From positions 186,001 to 250,000 of the forward strand of contig NZ_JAANOQ010000005.1 in the NCBI RefSeq assembly GCF_011305415.1: a stretch of DNA of 64,000 nucleotides, in the 5' to 3' direction. Below are positions 44,984 through 52,676 of the stretch, piece after piece. The position numbers were made by a program, and so were the translations under genes. This DNA is from Flavobacterium bernardetii. Lineage in GTDB: Bacteria; Bacteroidota; Bacteroidia; Flavobacteriales; Flavobacteriaceae. The notes below the pieces were generated by a model. The model did no database searches, was not told the origin of the DNA, and worked only from the letters and a program-made list of their open reading frames with translations. Positions within the stretch are counted from its first letter, which is position 1; the number at the start of each line of letters is the position of its first letter.

Positions 44984-45670
44984 ATGATTCACGATATATT
45001 ATTAGCCATTCCTTGGGCATTTTTATTAGCTATTTCAATTGGTCCTGGTTTTTTCATGTTATTAGAAACTAGTATCACGAAAGGATTTAAAGCGGCGTTT
45101 ACTTTCGATTTAGGAATTGTTTTTAGTGATTTAATTTTTATATTAATTGCTTATTTCGCTACCAATCAGATACTTGCTCAATTAAAAGACAACCCAATTA
45201 TTTATATTATTGGCGGTTTAATTATGTCCACTTACGGAATTGTTTCTTATGTAGCTTTAAAGAAAAAATTCAATGAAAAAATGGAGGAAGATGATGAGGA
45301 AGATATTAAGAAAAACAACTATTTAGGCTTATTCTTTAAAGGTTTTTTCTTAAACATTATCAATATTGGAATACTTGGATTTTGGATGATGGTGATCATT
45401 ACACAAGGACCACAATTAGAAATGAAACCATTAAGAATTTTTACCTTTTTTACGTCTACCTTACTTTTTTATTTAGCTATAGATGTTTTTAAAATAGTAG
45501 TAGCCAAACAATTAAAACACAAATTAACACCAACCAACATTTATAAAATTAAAAGAATTATCAGTATTGTCATTTTAATTTTCGGAGCTTTTTTAATTCT
45601 TCAAGGTATTTTTCCAAAAGGAAAAGATATTGTAGAAGATAAATTAGGAATTGAACATGTTGGTGAGTAA
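44984..45670 (+). CDS. LysE/RhtB family transporter
   Basis: A 228-aa inner-membrane protein with six hydrophobic segments, recognised as LysE family by IPWAFLLAISIGPGFFMLLETSITKGFKAAF at the N-terminus (the GPG near residue 21 is typical). Members export amino acids or similar metabolites. The acidic cytoplasmic loop (about residues 95-110) is highly charged, EEDDEEDIKKN. The substrate cannot be assigned. It has a terminator downstream. Confidence 0.85.
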   Translation: MIHDILLAIPWAFLLAISIGPGFFMLLETSITKGFKAAFTFDLGIVFSDLIFILIAYFATNQILAQLKDNPIIYIIGGLIMSTYGIVSYVALKKKFNEKMEEDDEEDIKKNNYLGLFFKGFFLNIINIGILGFWMMVIITQGPQLEMKPLRIFTFFTSTLLFYLAIDVFKIVVAKQLKHKLTPTNIYKIKRIISIVILIFGAFLILQGIFPKGKDIVEDKLGIEHVGE

Positions 45671-45689
45671 ATTATAATATTATTTATTT

Positions 45690-45727
45690 AACTCTTCAAA
45701 AGTTTTAAACTCTTGAAGGGTTTTTTA
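45690..45727 (+). terminator. Intrinsic terminator
   Basis: A 10-bp stem (45690-45699 with 45713-45722) containing one G-U, followed by T6. It ends the LysE-family transcript. Confidence 0.75.
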
Positions 45728-45749
45728 TTAATTGAATTTTTGTGTTAAT

Positions 45750-45773
45750 AAAGATCCTTTCAGGATGACAAAC
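45750..45773. repeat. Palindromic repeat related to the CATTCTGAA family
   Basis: On the minus strand it reads TGTCATCCTGAAAGGATCTTT. It shares the frame TGTCAT..TGAA..GA.TCTTT with the copies at 44089 and 48342, but its hairpin (ATCCT/AGGAT) is different. Confidence 0.5.
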
Positions 45774-45787
45774 TGTACGTATTAATT

Positions 45788-45850
45788 TTGTGTCAATCTG
45801 TGAAATCTGTGTTTAAAACTTCGTGAATCTCTTTGTGAAACTTTGTGTTA
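45788..45850. repeat. Iterated CTTTGTG/CTGTGAA repeat tract
   Basis: Repeated words GTGTCAATCTGTGAAATC, TTCGTGAATCTC, TTTGTGAAAC and TTTGTGTT. A related TCTGTGAATTCGTGGC segment occurs at 50851-50866. Non-coding. Confidence 0.5.
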
Positions 45851-45867
45851 TAAAAAAAACATCTCTA

Positions 45868-45908
45868 TTTCAAGTAACTCTTTCTAAATCATCGTCCGGA
45901 TTCGAACC
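45868..45908 (-). pseudogene. Truncated duplicate of tRNA-Cys 3' end with its flank
   Basis: This 41-bp segment matches 45962-46002 at 37 positions. It contains the T-arm and part of the acceptor end of tRNA-Cys plus the downstream flank, and lacks the anticodon and D-arms. The four differing bases fall at the acceptor end. It is a remnant and cannot form a tRNA. Confidence 0.75.
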
Positions 45909-45943
45909 ACAACTTTACTTAATTTTTTCTAAAAATTTACCAT

Positions 45944-45976
45944 AAAAAAAAAGAGCTACTTTTTCAAGTAACTCTT
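45944..45976 (-). terminator. Intrinsic terminator of tRNA-Cys
   Basis: On the minus strand an 11-bp stem (45976-45966 with 45961-45951) with one G-U pair, a GAAA tetraloop and a U9-type tail directly after the tRNA. Confidence 0.8.
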
Positions 45977-45980
45977 TCTG

Positions 45981-46051
45981 AGGCATCGTCCGGATTCGAA
46001 CCGGAGTAGACGGTTTTGCAGACCGGTGCCTAGCCGCTCGGCCACGACGCC
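45981..46051 (-). tRNA. tRNA-Cys (anticodon GCA)
   Basis: The 71-nt cloverleaf on the minus strand has an acceptor stem GGCGTCG/CGATGCC (one G-U), anticodon loop CTGCAAA giving anticodon GCA, and T-arm CCGGTTCGAATCCGG. The discriminator base is U, as expected for tRNA-Cys. CCA is not encoded. It stands alone and is followed by its own terminator. A partial copy of its 3' end lies 94 bp downstream. Confidence 0.95.
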
Positions 46052-46072
46052 ATAATTGGATTGCAAATATAC

Positions 46073-46113
46073 TAAAAAAGTAAAAAGTAAAAAGTAAAAA
46101 GTAAAAAGTTTTT
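46073..46113. repeat. Iterated AAAAGT tract
   Basis: About five units of TAAAAAG lie between tRNA-Cys and folB, matching the tract at 29221-29251 in style and sequence. Confidence 0.5.
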
Positions 46114-46186
46114 AATTTATTTTGATTTTCTCCGTGTTATTTTCAGCTATTCACTATTTACTTATCACTTTTCACTATATAAAAAA

Positions 46187-46543
46187 CTATCTTTTCTGTT
46201 TCATTATTATCGTAACTCCTTCAACATCACCACCAATTGGAGGATTCAATTTCGTAACTTCGACTTCAATTTTTGTCACCATTTTTAGTTCTTTCAACAC
46301 TCTATCTATAATTCTTTTCGCAACATGTTCTAAAAGTTTGGCTCTAATTGCCATTTCTTCTACAACAATTCGGTTTAAATCTACATAATCTACCGTATCA
46401 GTTAATTCATCTGTTTTAGCTGAAGGTTCTAAATTCGTTTTTATCGTTAAATCTACACGATAATTACTGCCTATTTTTGCTTCTTCTTCCAAACATCCAT
46501 GAAAAGAAAACGTTCGAATATTAGTTAATTTTATAATTCCCAT
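46187..46543 (-). CDS. folB: Dihydroneopterin aldolase
   Basis: A 118-aa enzyme of folate synthesis that cleaves 7,8-dihydroneopterin to 6-hydroxymethyl-dihydropterin and glycolaldehyde. It has the family N-terminus IKLTNIRTFSFHGCLEEEAKIG, with the catalytic-loop Glu and Tyr in GSNYRVDL, DYVDLNRIV, and the conserved Lys near the C-terminus (KLNPPIGGDVEGVTI). Length is normal. No other folate gene is adjacent. Confidence 0.9.
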   Translation of the reverse strand: MGIIKLTNIRTFSFHGCLEEEAKIGSNYRVDLTIKTNLEPSAKTDELTDTVDYVDLNRIVVEEMAIRAKLLEHVAKRIIDRVLKELKMVTKIEVEVTKLNPPIGGDVEGVTIIMKQKR

Positions 46544-46550
46544 TTTTTTT

Positions 46551-46580
46551 AGTTATCAGTTTACAGTTACAGTTTACAGT
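46551..46580. repeat. Iterated CAGTTTA tract
   Basis: AGTTATCAGTTTACAGTTAC followed by another AGTTTACAGT unit. Low-complexity intergenic repeat in the folB-glnS gap. Confidence 0.45.
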
Positions 46581-46617
46581 CTTTTAAACTCATAAACATT
46601 TTAAACTTATAAACTTA
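46581..46617. repeat. Iterated TTTAAACTT tract (copy 2)
   Basis: Begins CTTTTAAACTCATAAAC, identical for 17 bases to 44945-44961, then TTAAACTTATAAACTTA. It precedes the glnS promoter box. Confidence 0.5.
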
Positions 46618-46621
46618 TTGT

Positions 46622-46629
46622 TATCTTTG
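46622..46629 (+). promoter_or_regulatory. -7 promoter box for glnS
   Basis: TATCTTTG, 18 bp before the ATG at 46648. It overlaps the longer open frame, which supports the downstream start. Confidence 0.55.
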
Positions 46630-46647
46630 TCAAAATTACAAATTCTT

Positions 46648-48330
46648 ATGTCTGCAGAAGAAAAATCTTTAAATTTTATAGAACAAATTATAGAAGACGA
46701 TTTAAAAAATGGTTTATCAGCTGATAAATTACGTTTTCGTTTTCCACCAGAACCAAATGGGTATTTACACGTAGGACATGCCAGTGCGATTTGCCTTAAT
46801 TTTGGTTTAGGAATAGATTATAAAGCACCGGTTAATTTACGTTTCGACGATACAAATCCTTCGAAAGAAGAACAAGAATTTGTGGATGCGATTAAAAAAG
46901 ACGTGGAATGGCTAGGTTTTAGCTGGGATAAAGAATGTTATGCTTCTGATTATTTCCAACAATTATACGATTGGGCAGTGGAATTAATCAAAAAAGATAA
47001 AGCGTATGTGGATAGTCAATCTTCTGAAGATATGGCGATTCAAAAAGGAACTCCAACTACTCCAGGAACAGATTCTCCTTTTAGAAGTCGTTCTATCGAA
47101 GAGAATTTAGACTTATTTACTCGTATGAAAAACGGAGAATTCGAAAAAGGAACTCATGTTTTACGTGCTAAAATTTCTATGGGTGCGAACAATATGTTAA
47201 TGCGTGATCCTATTATTTATCGTATCATGCACGCGCATCATCACCGTACAGGTAACGATTGGTGTATTTATCCAATGTACGATTGGGCTCACGGTGAAAG
47301 TGATTATTTAGAACAAATTTCTCACTCCTTTTGTACGTTAGAATTTTTACCACATAGAGAATTATACGATTGGTTTTTGAATCAAATTTATGATGAAACG
47401 AAAGTCCGACCGAAACAAAGAGAATTTGCTCGTAGAAATTTATCACACACTGTAGTTTCTAAACGTAAATTGTTACAATTGGTTGAAGAAAAGCATGTTA
47501 CAGGTTGGGATGATCCTCGTATGAGTACGATTTCTGGAATGAGAAGACGTGGAATTACAGCTACAGCAATTCGTAATTTTGCCAACACAATTGGTATTGC
47601 AAAACGTTCGAATTTAATTGATGTGTCGCTTTTAGATTTCTGTATTCGTGAAGATTTAAATAAAATTGCACCTCGTGTGATGGCGGTTTTAAATCCGATT
47701 AAATTAGTAATTACGAATTATCCTGAAGGAAAAGAAGAATGGCTAACAGCTGAAAATAATCCAGAAGAAGAGGTAATGACATACAGAGAAGTACCTTTTT
47801 CTAAAGAATTATACATTGAACAAGAAGATTTTCAAGAGGAAGCTCACAAGAAATTTTTCCGTCTAACTTTAGGAACTGAAGTACGTTTGAAAAATGCGTA
47901 TATCATTAAAGGTGAATCAGTTATAAAAGATGCTGACGGAAATATTACAGAAATTCATTGTACATATGATGTTGATTCTAAGTCTGGTAGTGGAACAGAA
48001 GCAAGTAATAGAAAAGTAAAAGGAGTGATTCACTGGGTTTCAATCGCTCACGCAAAACAAGCTGAAGTTAGAATTTATGACCGTTTATTTACTCATGAAA
48101 ATCCAGATGGAAACAAGGAAGTAGACTTCAAAGAATACATCAATCCAGAATCGTTAAAAGTGATTACAGGTTTTGTAGAACCAAGTTTACAAACTTCAAA
48201 AGAATTGGATCATTTCCAATTTCAACGTTTAGGATATTTCTGTGTCGATAGAGATTCTTCAGCAGAAAAACTAGTTTTCAACAAAACAGTTGGCTTAAGA
48301 GATACTTGGGCAAAAGTTTCTGAACAATAA
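46648..48330 (+). CDS. glnS: Glutamine--tRNA ligase
   Basis: A 560-aa class I aminoacyl-tRNA synthetase that charges tRNA-Gln. It has the HIGH-type motif NGYLHVGHASAICLNFGL, the KMSKS-type VVSKRKL, and the tRNA-binding C-terminal beta-barrels. The first ATG after the promoter box gives MSAEEKSLNFIEQIIEDDL, the expected N-terminus; the upstream TTG at 46618 would put the promoter inside the gene. The presence of GlnRS means glutaminyl-tRNA is made directly. A terminator follows a palindromic repeat. Confidence 0.95.
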   Translation: MSAEEKSLNFIEQIIEDDLKNGLSADKLRFRFPPEPNGYLHVGHASAICLNFGLGIDYKAPVNLRFDDTNPSKEEQEFVDAIKKDVEWLGFSWDKECYASDYFQQLYDWAVELIKKDKAYVDSQSSEDMAIQKGTPTTPGTDSPFRSRSIEENLDLFTRMKNGEFEKGTHVLRAKISMGANNMLMRDPIIYRIMHAHHHRTGNDWCIYPMYDWAHGESDYLEQISHSFCTLEFLPHRELYDWFLNQIYDETKVRPKQREFARRNLSHTVVSKRKLLQLVEEKHVTGWDDPRMSTISGMRRRGITATAIRNFANTIGIAKRSNLIDVSLLDFCIREDLNKIAPRVMAVLNPIKLVITNYPEGKEEWLTAENNPEEEVMTYREVPFSKELYIEQEDFQEEAHKKFFRLTLGTEVRLKNAYIIKGESVIKDADGNITEIHCTYDVDSKSGSGTEASNRKVKGVIHWVSIAHAKQAEVRIYDRLFTHENPDGNKEVDFKEYINPESLKVITGFVEPSLQTSKELDHFQFQRLGYFCVDRDSSAEKLVFNKTVGLRDTWAKVSEQ

Positions 48331-48341
48331 AAAAAGAAGTT

Positions 48342-48366
48342 TGTCATTCTGAACTTGTTTCAGAAT
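48342..48366. repeat. Palindromic repeat, family CATTCTGAACTTGTTTCAG (copy 2)
   Basis: Identical to 44089-44113 over the core, lying right after glnS. A divergent third copy follows at 48415-48437. Confidence 0.7.
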
Positions 48367-48380
48367 TTAAATAATATTTC

Positions 48381-48414
48381 AAACCTACAAGAATTTTCCT
48401 TGTAGGTTTTTTTT
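48381..48414 (+). terminator. Intrinsic terminator of glnS
   Basis: A perfect 11-bp stem (48381-48391 with 48399-48409), 7-nt loop, then a T run. Confidence 0.85.
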
Positions 48415-48437
48415 ATTCTGAATTTATTTCAGAATCT
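48415..48437. repeat. Palindromic repeat, CATTCTGAA family (divergent copy 3)
   Basis: ATTCTGAATTTATTTCAGAATC keeps both hairpin arms with a changed loop. Confidence 0.6.
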
Positions 48438-48443
48438 TTTATA

Positions 48444-48508
48444 TAAATATTTCTTATTATATATATTTCTTATTATATATATTTCTTATTATATATATTT
48501 CTTATTAT
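48444..48508. repeat. 16-bp tandem repeat, four copies
   Basis: Unit TATATATTTCTTATTA; the single C of each copy falls at 48453, 48469, 48485 and 48501, exactly 16 bp apart. The rest of the 48509-48758 gap holds nothing I can call. Confidence 0.85.
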
Positions 48509-48758
48509 TTATAAAATCTATTAAAAATTAAATATCAATAATTAAAAACTTAAAAAAGTGACATCCATAAATTAATTCTAATAAAAAATTAATTTTACTT
48601 AAAGTGTTTTTACATCTATAGTTAAGAAGTTTTCTTAAATCGCTTTATTTTGATTTTTGTTACATTTTTCATCAAAAATCATCAATTTATGTTTAACGAC
48701 GATTTAACATTACTTCAAAATGAATTTTGTAACTTTATAATTATTAAAAAAAATAGTT

Positions 48759-49088
48759 ATGGCAAACAATAATGGAAATAATGCAATTGCACTTTTACTT
48801 GGTGCGGCAATTGGAGTTGGAGTAGGAATTTTATTTGCTCCAGATAAAGGATCAAAAACAAGAGAAAAAATAAAAGGCAATTTAGATGATTTGAAAATTG
48901 ACGTCAATAATAAATTAGCAGATTATGAAGAAGATATTCGTGCTAAACTTTCGGGCTCTAAAGAAGACTTAAAAGAAACGGTAGATAATTTACTTTCAAA
49001 TTCTAGTTATAAAGCCGAAGAAGCGATTTCGTTTCTGGAAGAAAAATTAGCCGAATTAAAACAACAAAATGCTAAACTTCAAAAATAA
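48759..49088 (+). CDS. YtxH domain protein
   Basis: A 109-aa protein with one Gly-rich membrane helix (about residues 8-26, IALLLGAAIGVGVGILFAP) directly followed by DKGSKTREKIKG and a long amphipathic, charged helix. This is the YtxH pattern, a family tied to general stress response in Gram-positives. It is the first gene of a three-gene unit: its TAA overlaps the next ATG by one base. The set resembles the E. coli yqjD-yqjE-yqjK group in layout. Confidence 0.85.
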   Translation: MANNNGNNAIALLLGAAIGVGVGILFAPDKGSKTREKIKGNLDDLKIDVNNKLADYEEDIRAKLSGSKEDLKETVDNLLSNSSYKAEEAISFLEEKLAELKQQNAKLQK

Positions 49089-49438
49089 TGGCTTTTGAAG
49101 AGTTAAAAGAAAATACAGAAGCTATTCAAGAAAACGCTAAAGTGTATCTTGAAAGTAGTATTGCGTACTATAAACTTTGGGGTTTTAAGGTAGCGATGAA
49201 ATCTACTACTTTGATGCTTAAGTTTTTTTTAATTGCCATTTGTCTTTCAATAGTTTTGCTTTTTTTATCCGTTGCAGGCGCCTTTGCTTTAGGTAATGTA
49301 TTAGAAAGTTATCCGTTAGGTTTTTTATGTGTAGCTGGAGTTTATTTAGTTTTAGCGTTACTTTTATTTTTAGTAAAAGATAAAATTGTAGAAGGAACCA
49401 TTTTAGAAAAATTCTCAGAAATATTTTTTAACGACTAA
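49088..49438 (+). CDS. Holin-X/YqjE-like (phage holin superfamily III) membrane protein
   Basis: A 116-aa protein with an amphipathic N-terminal helix and two membrane helices (about residues 45-70 and 78-98). It matches the Holin-X/YqjE pattern: long helix, two hydrophobic hairpin segments, charged tail (KDKIVEGTILEKF). Despite the holin name there is no phage context; it is the middle gene of the YtxH unit, so a role in membrane stress is more likely. It follows YtxH with a one-base overlap and precedes DUF6327 by 3 bp. Confidence 0.75.
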   Translation: MAFEELKENTEAIQENAKVYLESSIAYYKLWGFKVAMKSTTLMLKFFLIAICLSIVLLFLSVAGAFALGNVLESYPLGFLCVAGVYLVLALLLFLVKDKIVEGTILEKFSEIFFND

Positions 49439-49441
49439 GTT

Positions 49442-49696
49442 ATGGAGAACAAAAAATATTCCTCATACGCTGAGATTGAACGCGATTTAGAAATTCTTAA
49501 ATTAGAAAAAGAAATTTCTTATCAAAAAATGGTATTAAGTATAGACAAAACTAAGGAAAGTATTTTGCCTTCTAAATCTGCAACATTAATTGGAAATATA
49601 TATCAAAAGGTATTTTCTGGAACGTATGGAACCATTTTAAAAATGCTTATTCCTTATGTATTCAACTGGTATTTAAATAGAAAAAGAGGCGATTAA
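49442..49696 (+). CDS. DUF6327 family small protein
   Basis: An 84-aa protein with a charged helical N-terminal half (YAEIERDLEILKLEKEISYQKM) and a hydrophobic C-terminal end (about residues 57-78). I recognise the DUF6327 pattern that follows YtxH and holin-X genes in Flavobacteriaceae. The function is unknown. Its stop codon lies in the loop of the operon terminator. Confidence 0.7.
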   Translation: MENKKYSSYAEIERDLEILKLEKEISYQKMVLSIDKTKESILPSKSATLIGNIYQKVFSGTYGTILKMLIPYVFNWYLNRKRGD

Positions 49697-49706
49697 GCCT
49701 CTTTTT
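49681..49706 (+). terminator. Intrinsic terminator of YtxH operon
   Basis: A 10-bp stem (49681-49690 with 49697-49706) with the DUF6327 stop codon in its loop, then T-rich sequence. It may also serve the convergent SPFH gene. Confidence 0.85.
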
Positions 49707-49724
49707 TGTTGTAAAAAATATAAT

Positions 49725-50705
49725 TTAAACCTCTGGATTTGTTGTATCCGATGGATTATAATCTGTTGAAGTATGATCTCCTTTTTTCTTAGGACGTTTC
49801 GGTTGGTTTTTCATCGTTTCACCAATTTGGTTACTTGCAGTAAAACTTGCTACCATATTATTTAACATATCACTTCCAGCTTGTGGCGAGTTCGGTAATA
49901 AAATTAAATTACTATTCGTATCTGCACCAATCGCTTGTAATGTGTCATAATGTTGAGTAACAACAATTAAAGCAGAAGCTTCTTGAGAATTGATTCCAAC
50001 ATTGTTTAAAACTTCAACACTTTCTACTAAACCACGAGCAATTTCACGTCTTTGATCCGCAATACCTTGACCTTGTAATTTTTTACTTTCTGCTTCCGCT
50101 TTAGCTTTGGCAACAATTCTAATACGTTGTGCTTCTGATTCAAATTCAGCAGCCGTTTTTTCTCTATCAGCAGCATTAATTCTGTTCATTGCATTTTTAA
50201 CTTGAATATCTGGATCAATATCTGTCACCAATGTATTGATAATATCGTATCCATAAGTTGTCATGGCTTCGTTTAATTCACGTTTTACCGCAATGGCAAT
50301 ATCATCTTTTCTTAAAAACACATCATCTAAAATCAATTTAGGAACTTCAGCACGAACTACATCAAAAACATATGCTGTAATTTGATCATGCGGGTATTCT
50401 AATTTGTAAAAAGCTTCATACACTTTAGTTTGAATCACATTAAATTGAACAGAAACTTTCATTTTGATAAACACGTTATCTTTCGTTTTGGTTTCAATTA
50501 AAACATCAAGTTGTTGAATACGAAGATTTACTCTTCCCGCAATTCTATCAATGATAGGAAGTTTAAGTTGTAAACCCGAACTTCTAATGCTTGTAAACTT
50601 TCCGAAACGCTCAATTACTACAGCCGTTTGTTGTTTTACAGTAAAAAAAGAACTTAATAAAATAAATAATCCTAAGACTAGGATAATAATTAAAATTGGT
50701 GACAT
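49725..50705 (-). CDS. SPFH/stomatin-like membrane protein (QmcA/YbbK type)
   Basis: A 326-aa protein with a single N-terminal membrane helix (about residues 2-21), an SPFH domain beginning VKQQTAVVIERFGKFTSIRSSGL, a coiled coil with the NRINAADREKTAAEFESEAQRIR region, and a disordered basic tail (PKRPKKKGDH). Such proteins form large rings that organise membrane proteases or lipid microdomains. The typical partner NfeD is not adjacent, so it belongs to the QmcA-like type. Confidence 0.9.
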   Translation of the reverse strand: MSPILIIILVLGLFILLSSFFTVKQQTAVVIERFGKFTSIRSSGLQLKLPIIDRIAGRVNLRIQQLDVLIETKTKDNVFIKMKVSVQFNVIQTKVYEAFYKLEYPHDQITAYVFDVVRAEVPKLILDDVFLRKDDIAIAVKRELNEAMTTYGYDIINTLVTDIDPDIQVKNAMNRINAADREKTAAEFESEAQRIRIVAKAKAEAESKKLQGQGIADQRREIARGLVESVEVLNNVGINSQEASALIVVTQHYDTLQAIGADTNSNLILLPNSPQAGSDMLNNMVASFTASNQIGETMKNQPKRPKKKGDHTSTDYNPSDTTNPEV

Positions 50706-50795
50706 AGTGAATAATTTTTTAGTTACACTTGTTATACGTTTGTTTCTGATAAAAGTTACAATAATTACATTTTAATAACATTGTATGTAAATTTC

Positions 50796-50867
50796 AGCCA
50801 CGAATTATCGACTTATTTACTTTGATTTTATTCTAATTTTTAATCATAAATCTGTGAATTCGTGGCT
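50796..50867. repeat. Spaced inverted repeat with AATTCGTGGCT arms
   Basis: AGCCACGAATT (50796-50806) and AATTCGTGGCT (50857-50867) are exact reverse complements separated by 50 bp. The right arm belongs to a TCTGTGAATTCGTGGC word like the tract at 45788. Confidence 0.6.
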
Positions 50868-50904
50868 AAAACCATTTTTAGGCCTATTAATTAAATAATT
50901 ATAC

Positions 50905-50912
50905 TACTTTTG
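50905..50912 (+). promoter_or_regulatory. -7 promoter box for outer membrane protein gene
   Basis: TACTTTTG, 18 bp upstream of the ATG at 50931. Confidence 0.5.
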
Positions 50913-50930
50913 CACCCTTAATATATAGAA

Positions 50931-51581
50931 ATGAAAAAGATTTTAATTGTAGTATGTGCCTTATTTTCAATTGTTGGAGTGGCTCAAAGAGGTCATAAAG
51001 ACAGTAATCGAATTGGTATTAGTGGTGGTTTAACTCAAATGAATATTTTTACTAATAATTTTAATATAACACCACAAACTGGTTGGACAGGAGGTTTTCA
51101 CGTTCGTGGAAATTTTTATAACGATTGGCAAATGAGTTTCGGTATGTTTTTTACCGATAGTAATTTCTCTGTTCAAACCAGAAAAATAGTTTCTATTGTT
51201 GAAACGAACTACAAATTATCTGCTGTTCAAATTTATATTATGCCTGGTTATGTGGTAAGTAAAAACCATTTAAATATAGAGTTTGGACCAGTACTTCAAA
51301 TTAATGATAAATTAGTAATTGATAAAGAACAAGAAAACAATATTTTAGTTGATCAACCTTTATTAACCGCAAAAGACATTACGGATGTTTCTAAAATCAA
51401 TGCAAATATTTACGCAGGTGTTAATTTTGGAGTGAAAAACTTCAGATTGCGTTTAGGGTATCAATATGGTTTAAATAACTTTTTCAATAACTTAAACAAT
51501 AATGATAAAGTTCCAAGTATTGGAGAAAAATTCAAAGGAAACATAGGAATGGCAAGTGCACATTTGACTATTTATTTGTAA
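50931..51581 (+). CDS. Outer membrane beta-barrel protein (PorT-like)
   Basis: A 216-aa exported protein. After a signal peptide (about 1-18, ending GVAQ) it alternates amphipathic strands with polar turns, starting NRIGISGGLTQMNIF and ending in an aromatic-rich strand typical of outer-membrane barrels. This is the Bacteroidota 'outer membrane beta-barrel / porin family' pattern related to PorT. No ligand or partner is evident. It is followed by a hairpin shared with the next intergenic region. Confidence 0.78.
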   Translation: MKKILIVVCALFSIVGVAQRGHKDSNRIGISGGLTQMNIFTNNFNITPQTGWTGGFHVRGNFYNDWQMSFGMFFTDSNFSVQTRKIVSIVETNYKLSAVQIYIMPGYVVSKNHLNIEFGPVLQINDKLVIDKEQENNILVDQPLLTAKDITDVSKINANIYAGVNFGVKNFRLRLGYQYGLNNFFNNLNNNDKVPSIGEKFKGNIGMASAHLTIYL

Positions 51582-51604
51582 AATACTTACAAAAACACAT
51601 AAAC

Positions 51605-51640
51605 GAAAGGGTAAATATTTATATTTGCCCTTTCTTATTT
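51605..51640. repeat. Duplicated hairpin leader (copy 1)
   Basis: The 32 bp at 51609-51640 are identical to 52681-52712. The core pairs 51605-51617 with 51620-51632 (one mismatch) and ends in CCCTTTCTTATTT, so it may be a terminator. It also holds TATATTTG-like sequence near 51619-51626. Confidence 0.7.
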
Positions 51641-51663
51641 AACACTTAACTTAAATTATTATT

Positions 51664-52641
51664 ATGAAAAAAATTTTATTACTAGTATTATGCTTTATTT
51701 CCTTTTATTCAAACGGGCAAGTAAGTTCACATTTTCATGGAGACGCTAAAATATTTGCTAATTTAAAAACAAGAAATTTAATAGTAGAATTATTAGAAGC
51801 AGATGAAAAAATTGTAAAAAAACTTTCTAAACCAAAATACGCTACTGATCTTAAATTATACAATGAAATGATTAGCAATTATAATGCTGAAATTCAATTA
51901 TATGCTAAAAAGTACTGGAATTTGAATTCAAACATCGAATTTAAAACGAAATCGGAAGTTGAAGCTTTAAGAGATCAAAAAAATAAGTCATATGCTGTTT
52001 TAAGAAATTTAAGACTAAAAGATATTGATATCGATTTTGGTTCTAAAAGTAGTTTGTTTGTCACAACTTTAGTTTTCACAAGAATTGAATCTAACTATGA
52101 CAAAGCGGATTCTCAAGTTTACTTAACAACTGCATCAAAGGCAACAGGTAAATTTTTATTAGAATCTGATTATAAGTTTTGTTTAAATGTTTTACAATCA
52201 AACGTTGATTATATCATTACAAATAAAAAAACAATCAATTCTGAAAAGTATGTTCAACTAATTAGTAAAGGTAATTGTAAGCAAATACCAGCTAAAACTT
52301 TATTGGTTAAAGAAAGTGTTTTATATGAAAAAACTACAAAAGCAAAATGTATTGCTGCATACGGTTCAAATATAAAATTTGTTTCTGACGAAGAGTTTGA
52401 TAAAGCTTTTATTGAAAAAGCAGCTGATAAAGTTTGTCTTTTTTCTGTGCCTTGGGAAATAGGAAAAGGAGGAATGGGTCCAGTTTCTCAATCTTTTATA
52501 ATGTCATATAAAGTGGTTGTAGATTGCGAATCAGGTAAATTATTGTATCAGTTTTTACCAACTGGTTTTGCGGCTTTCGGTCAAAATATCAGTCATTATG
52601 TAATGGAGAAAGACTTAGAAAATATTAAAAATTGTAAGTAA
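51664..52641 (+). CDS. Secreted protein of unknown function
   Basis: A 325-aa exported protein with a signal peptide (about 1-18, ending SNGQ). I do not recognise a domain. The mature part is mixed helical/strand, with four Cys residues in the second half and a C-terminal stretch YKVVVDCESGKLLYQFLPTG. The preceding 32-bp leader hairpin is shared with the next gene. It is probably periplasmic or outer-membrane associated. Confidence 0.7.
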   Translation: MKKILLLVLCFISFYSNGQVSSHFHGDAKIFANLKTRNLIVELLEADEKIVKKLSKPKYATDLKLYNEMISNYNAEIQLYAKKYWNLNSNIEFKTKSEVEALRDQKNKSYAVLRNLRLKDIDIDFGSKSSLFVTTLVFTRIESNYDKADSQVYLTTASKATGKFLLESDYKFCLNVLQSNVDYIITNKKTINSEKYVQLISKGNCKQIPAKTLLVKESVLYEKTTKAKCIAAYGSNIKFVSDEEFDKAFIEKAADKVCLFSVPWEIGKGGMGPVSQSFIMSYKVVVDCESGKLLYQFLPTGFAAFGQNISHYVMEKDLENIKNCK

Positions 52642-52676
52642 TTTTATTCCAATACGAGTACATACAAAACTATTAA

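Noticed and set aside
45868..45908. Second tRNA-Cys gene
   Set aside because: Only the 3' quarter of the tRNA is present; there is no anticodon arm, D-arm or 5' acceptor strand.
48444..48508. CRISPR-like repeat array
   Set aside because: The repeats are directly adjacent 16-bp units with no spacers and no cas genes nearby; a simple tandem repeat.
49088..49438. Prophage holin
   Set aside because: No phage structural, lysis or integrase gene is nearby; the gene is in a tight operon with YtxH and DUF6327.
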